From positions 18,957,814 through 19,021,813 of the forward strand of contig NC_087063.1 of NCBI RefSeq assembly GCF_963678635.1: a stretch of DNA of 64,000 bases, read 5' to 3'. The notes under the pieces were generated by a model. The model had not been told where the DNA came from and made no database searches. It saw only the letters and a list, made by a program, of their open reading frames with translations. A program made the translations under genes and the position numbers. The stretch is from Symsagittifera roscoffensis. Its lineage: Eukaryota; Xenacoelomorpha; Acoela; Convolutidae. Positions 62,908 through 64,000 of the stretch are shown in pieces. How positions within the stretch are numbered: position 1 is the stretch's first letter; every line of letters begins with the position of its first letter.

Positions 62908-64000
62908 GCGTTAATAGAATTATAATCAAATTGAGAGCTCAGCCTCTCATCGCGTGTCTCACGTAAATTTCGCGTCATCTAGTCTGAAAAGTGGAGAAGT
63001 TCATGCCAGGTGTTCGCGTTATAAGAGAAAAAATTTTATTTTAAATTGGAATCTGAATCACGACTAAGGCAACTTTTATTTCGAGTCCACACTTGGCGCT
63101 CTACGAGCTTTCTGAGGAGGATCCGGGAGGATAAAAGGACCCTACGCCACAGTTAAATCTTTTCAATTCGTGTAGTGTCGAAACCTAACTAACACAGCTC
63201 GTATCAGATTGAAGCAGGGTATTTAGCGTTTTGTTACATTATGATTTATGGAGGATTTGACCGTCCTTTTGGTGTAAACGTCTAACGAAGATAACTTGAA
63301 GTTCACTTATGAAGTGCATGAAAAGAATAACCTTTTATTGACTGTAGTATCTGGCGACAGAGGCCAGTTCTTAGTTTTCAATTTCAATCGAATCAAGAGA
63401 CTGGTAAAAATTAAAATTATCTGATTATCTGATTGGCTCTCAAAGCCGGCAAACATGAATAGCTGCATAGTATGTAAGTTTATTCAGTTCATACGGATAT
63501 TCATCCCTGTCCTTGCTTGTCCCATATCCTTAAAAGTTTCTAAAACCTTTTTTTATTCAAATTGACTTTTTCTATTGCAAGAAACTTGATATTGACTGTC
63601 CAAAAGTTATAAGTTATCAAAAGTTCAACAAAAAGTATTCGAGGCAAACTAAAAGGCAGTCGGAACATTCAGGGTTTCGCCGTAATATACTGGCAACCTT
63701 TTTTTTAACTCACTTGGATTAAATTCTTTTTTTTCTCAATTAGCATAATTTAAAACAGACCGGAAGTCGGTGATTGCTTTTTAAATTCAAAATTGATTTT
63801 TTGTTTTTAAAATCCCTCGGATTTCAAAAAATTTTCTTGATCCCATTTTCTCGAATTTTGCTTGTTCCTTTAAAAAAATTGGTCCGATCGTAAAAAGTTC
63901 TCAAAATTGAAAGACTTTTACGACTATGTTATCTGTTCTACTTTAAAAATAAAAAAAATCTTGTTCCCTTTAGTTCGCTAAGATTTATCCACTGTCTGTT
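62908..64000. other. non-coding to the end of the window
   Basis: No exon or MutS ATPase motif seen. A short stretch at about 63650-63685 (AAAAGGCAGTCGGAACATTC) is an inverted relative of 24785-24825, part of another dispersed repeat. Confidence 0.5.

Noticed and set aside
1-64000. CRISPR arrays, bacterial operons or phage modules
   Set aside because: Nothing of the kind: introns, LTR elements and SINEs show an animal nuclear genome.

Overview
The window is animal nuclear DNA: AT-rich, with spliceosomal introns, a meiosis gene (MSH5), tRNA-derived SINE and LINE debris, and hAT-type MITEs with 8-bp target duplications. The clade cannot be fixed from sequence alone; a transposon-rich marine invertebrate is a reasonable guess. 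Roughly 40% of the window is two related LTR elements.

Layout. (1) 1-162 is the 3' part of an unidentified coding exon running in from the left. (2) 951-19861 is an 18.9-kb, apparently intact, env-bearing Ty3/gypsy-type retroelement on the + strand (element 1). Its LTRs are almost identical. It carries a tRNA-primer site, a leader with a duplicated hairpin, a 77-codon ORF, a basic 155-aa protein, a single 2746-aa Gag-Pol, a 62-aa two-helix membrane ORF, a 378-codon ORF with no ATG, an 872-aa envelope-like glycoprotein, a 601-aa protein of unknown function, and a 1.6-kb 3' region. Consecutive ORFs overlap by a few bases. The element sits between two identical 333-bp copies of genomic DNA, and its left LTR lacks 19 bp. 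(3) 20195-24061 is repeat-rich DNA with the last exons of an unidentified minus-strand gene. (4) 24062-32012 and 32013-45747 are a head-to-tail duplication of about 8 kb that copies one exon of that minus-strand gene and two 5' exons of MSH5. Inside the second copy, at 34419-40643, sits element 2, a 6.2-kb deletion derivative of the element-1 family on the minus strand. It lost about 12.7 kb of gag-pol-env but kept all ends and three ORFs, one an in-frame fusion. (5) 46129-60818 holds further MSH5 exons, separated by introns with a 1.4-kb tandem duplication, a roughly 168-bp periodic array, LINE fragments and a SINE. The MSH5 ATPase exons are not seen and presumably lie beyond 64000. (6) 61191-62907 is a 1.7-kb foldback structure.

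How the parts relate. The order of events can be read: a MITE inserted first, the 8-kb segment then duplicated, and element 2 later inserted into the MITE copy of the second unit. Element 1 could supply Gag, Pol and possibly Env, while element 2 keeps the leader, LTRs and two small proteins. This looks like a helper plus parasite pair, which is the most interesting system in the window. The MSH5 duplication is phase-compatible, so both exon pairs could be spliced into one mRNA without a frameshift.
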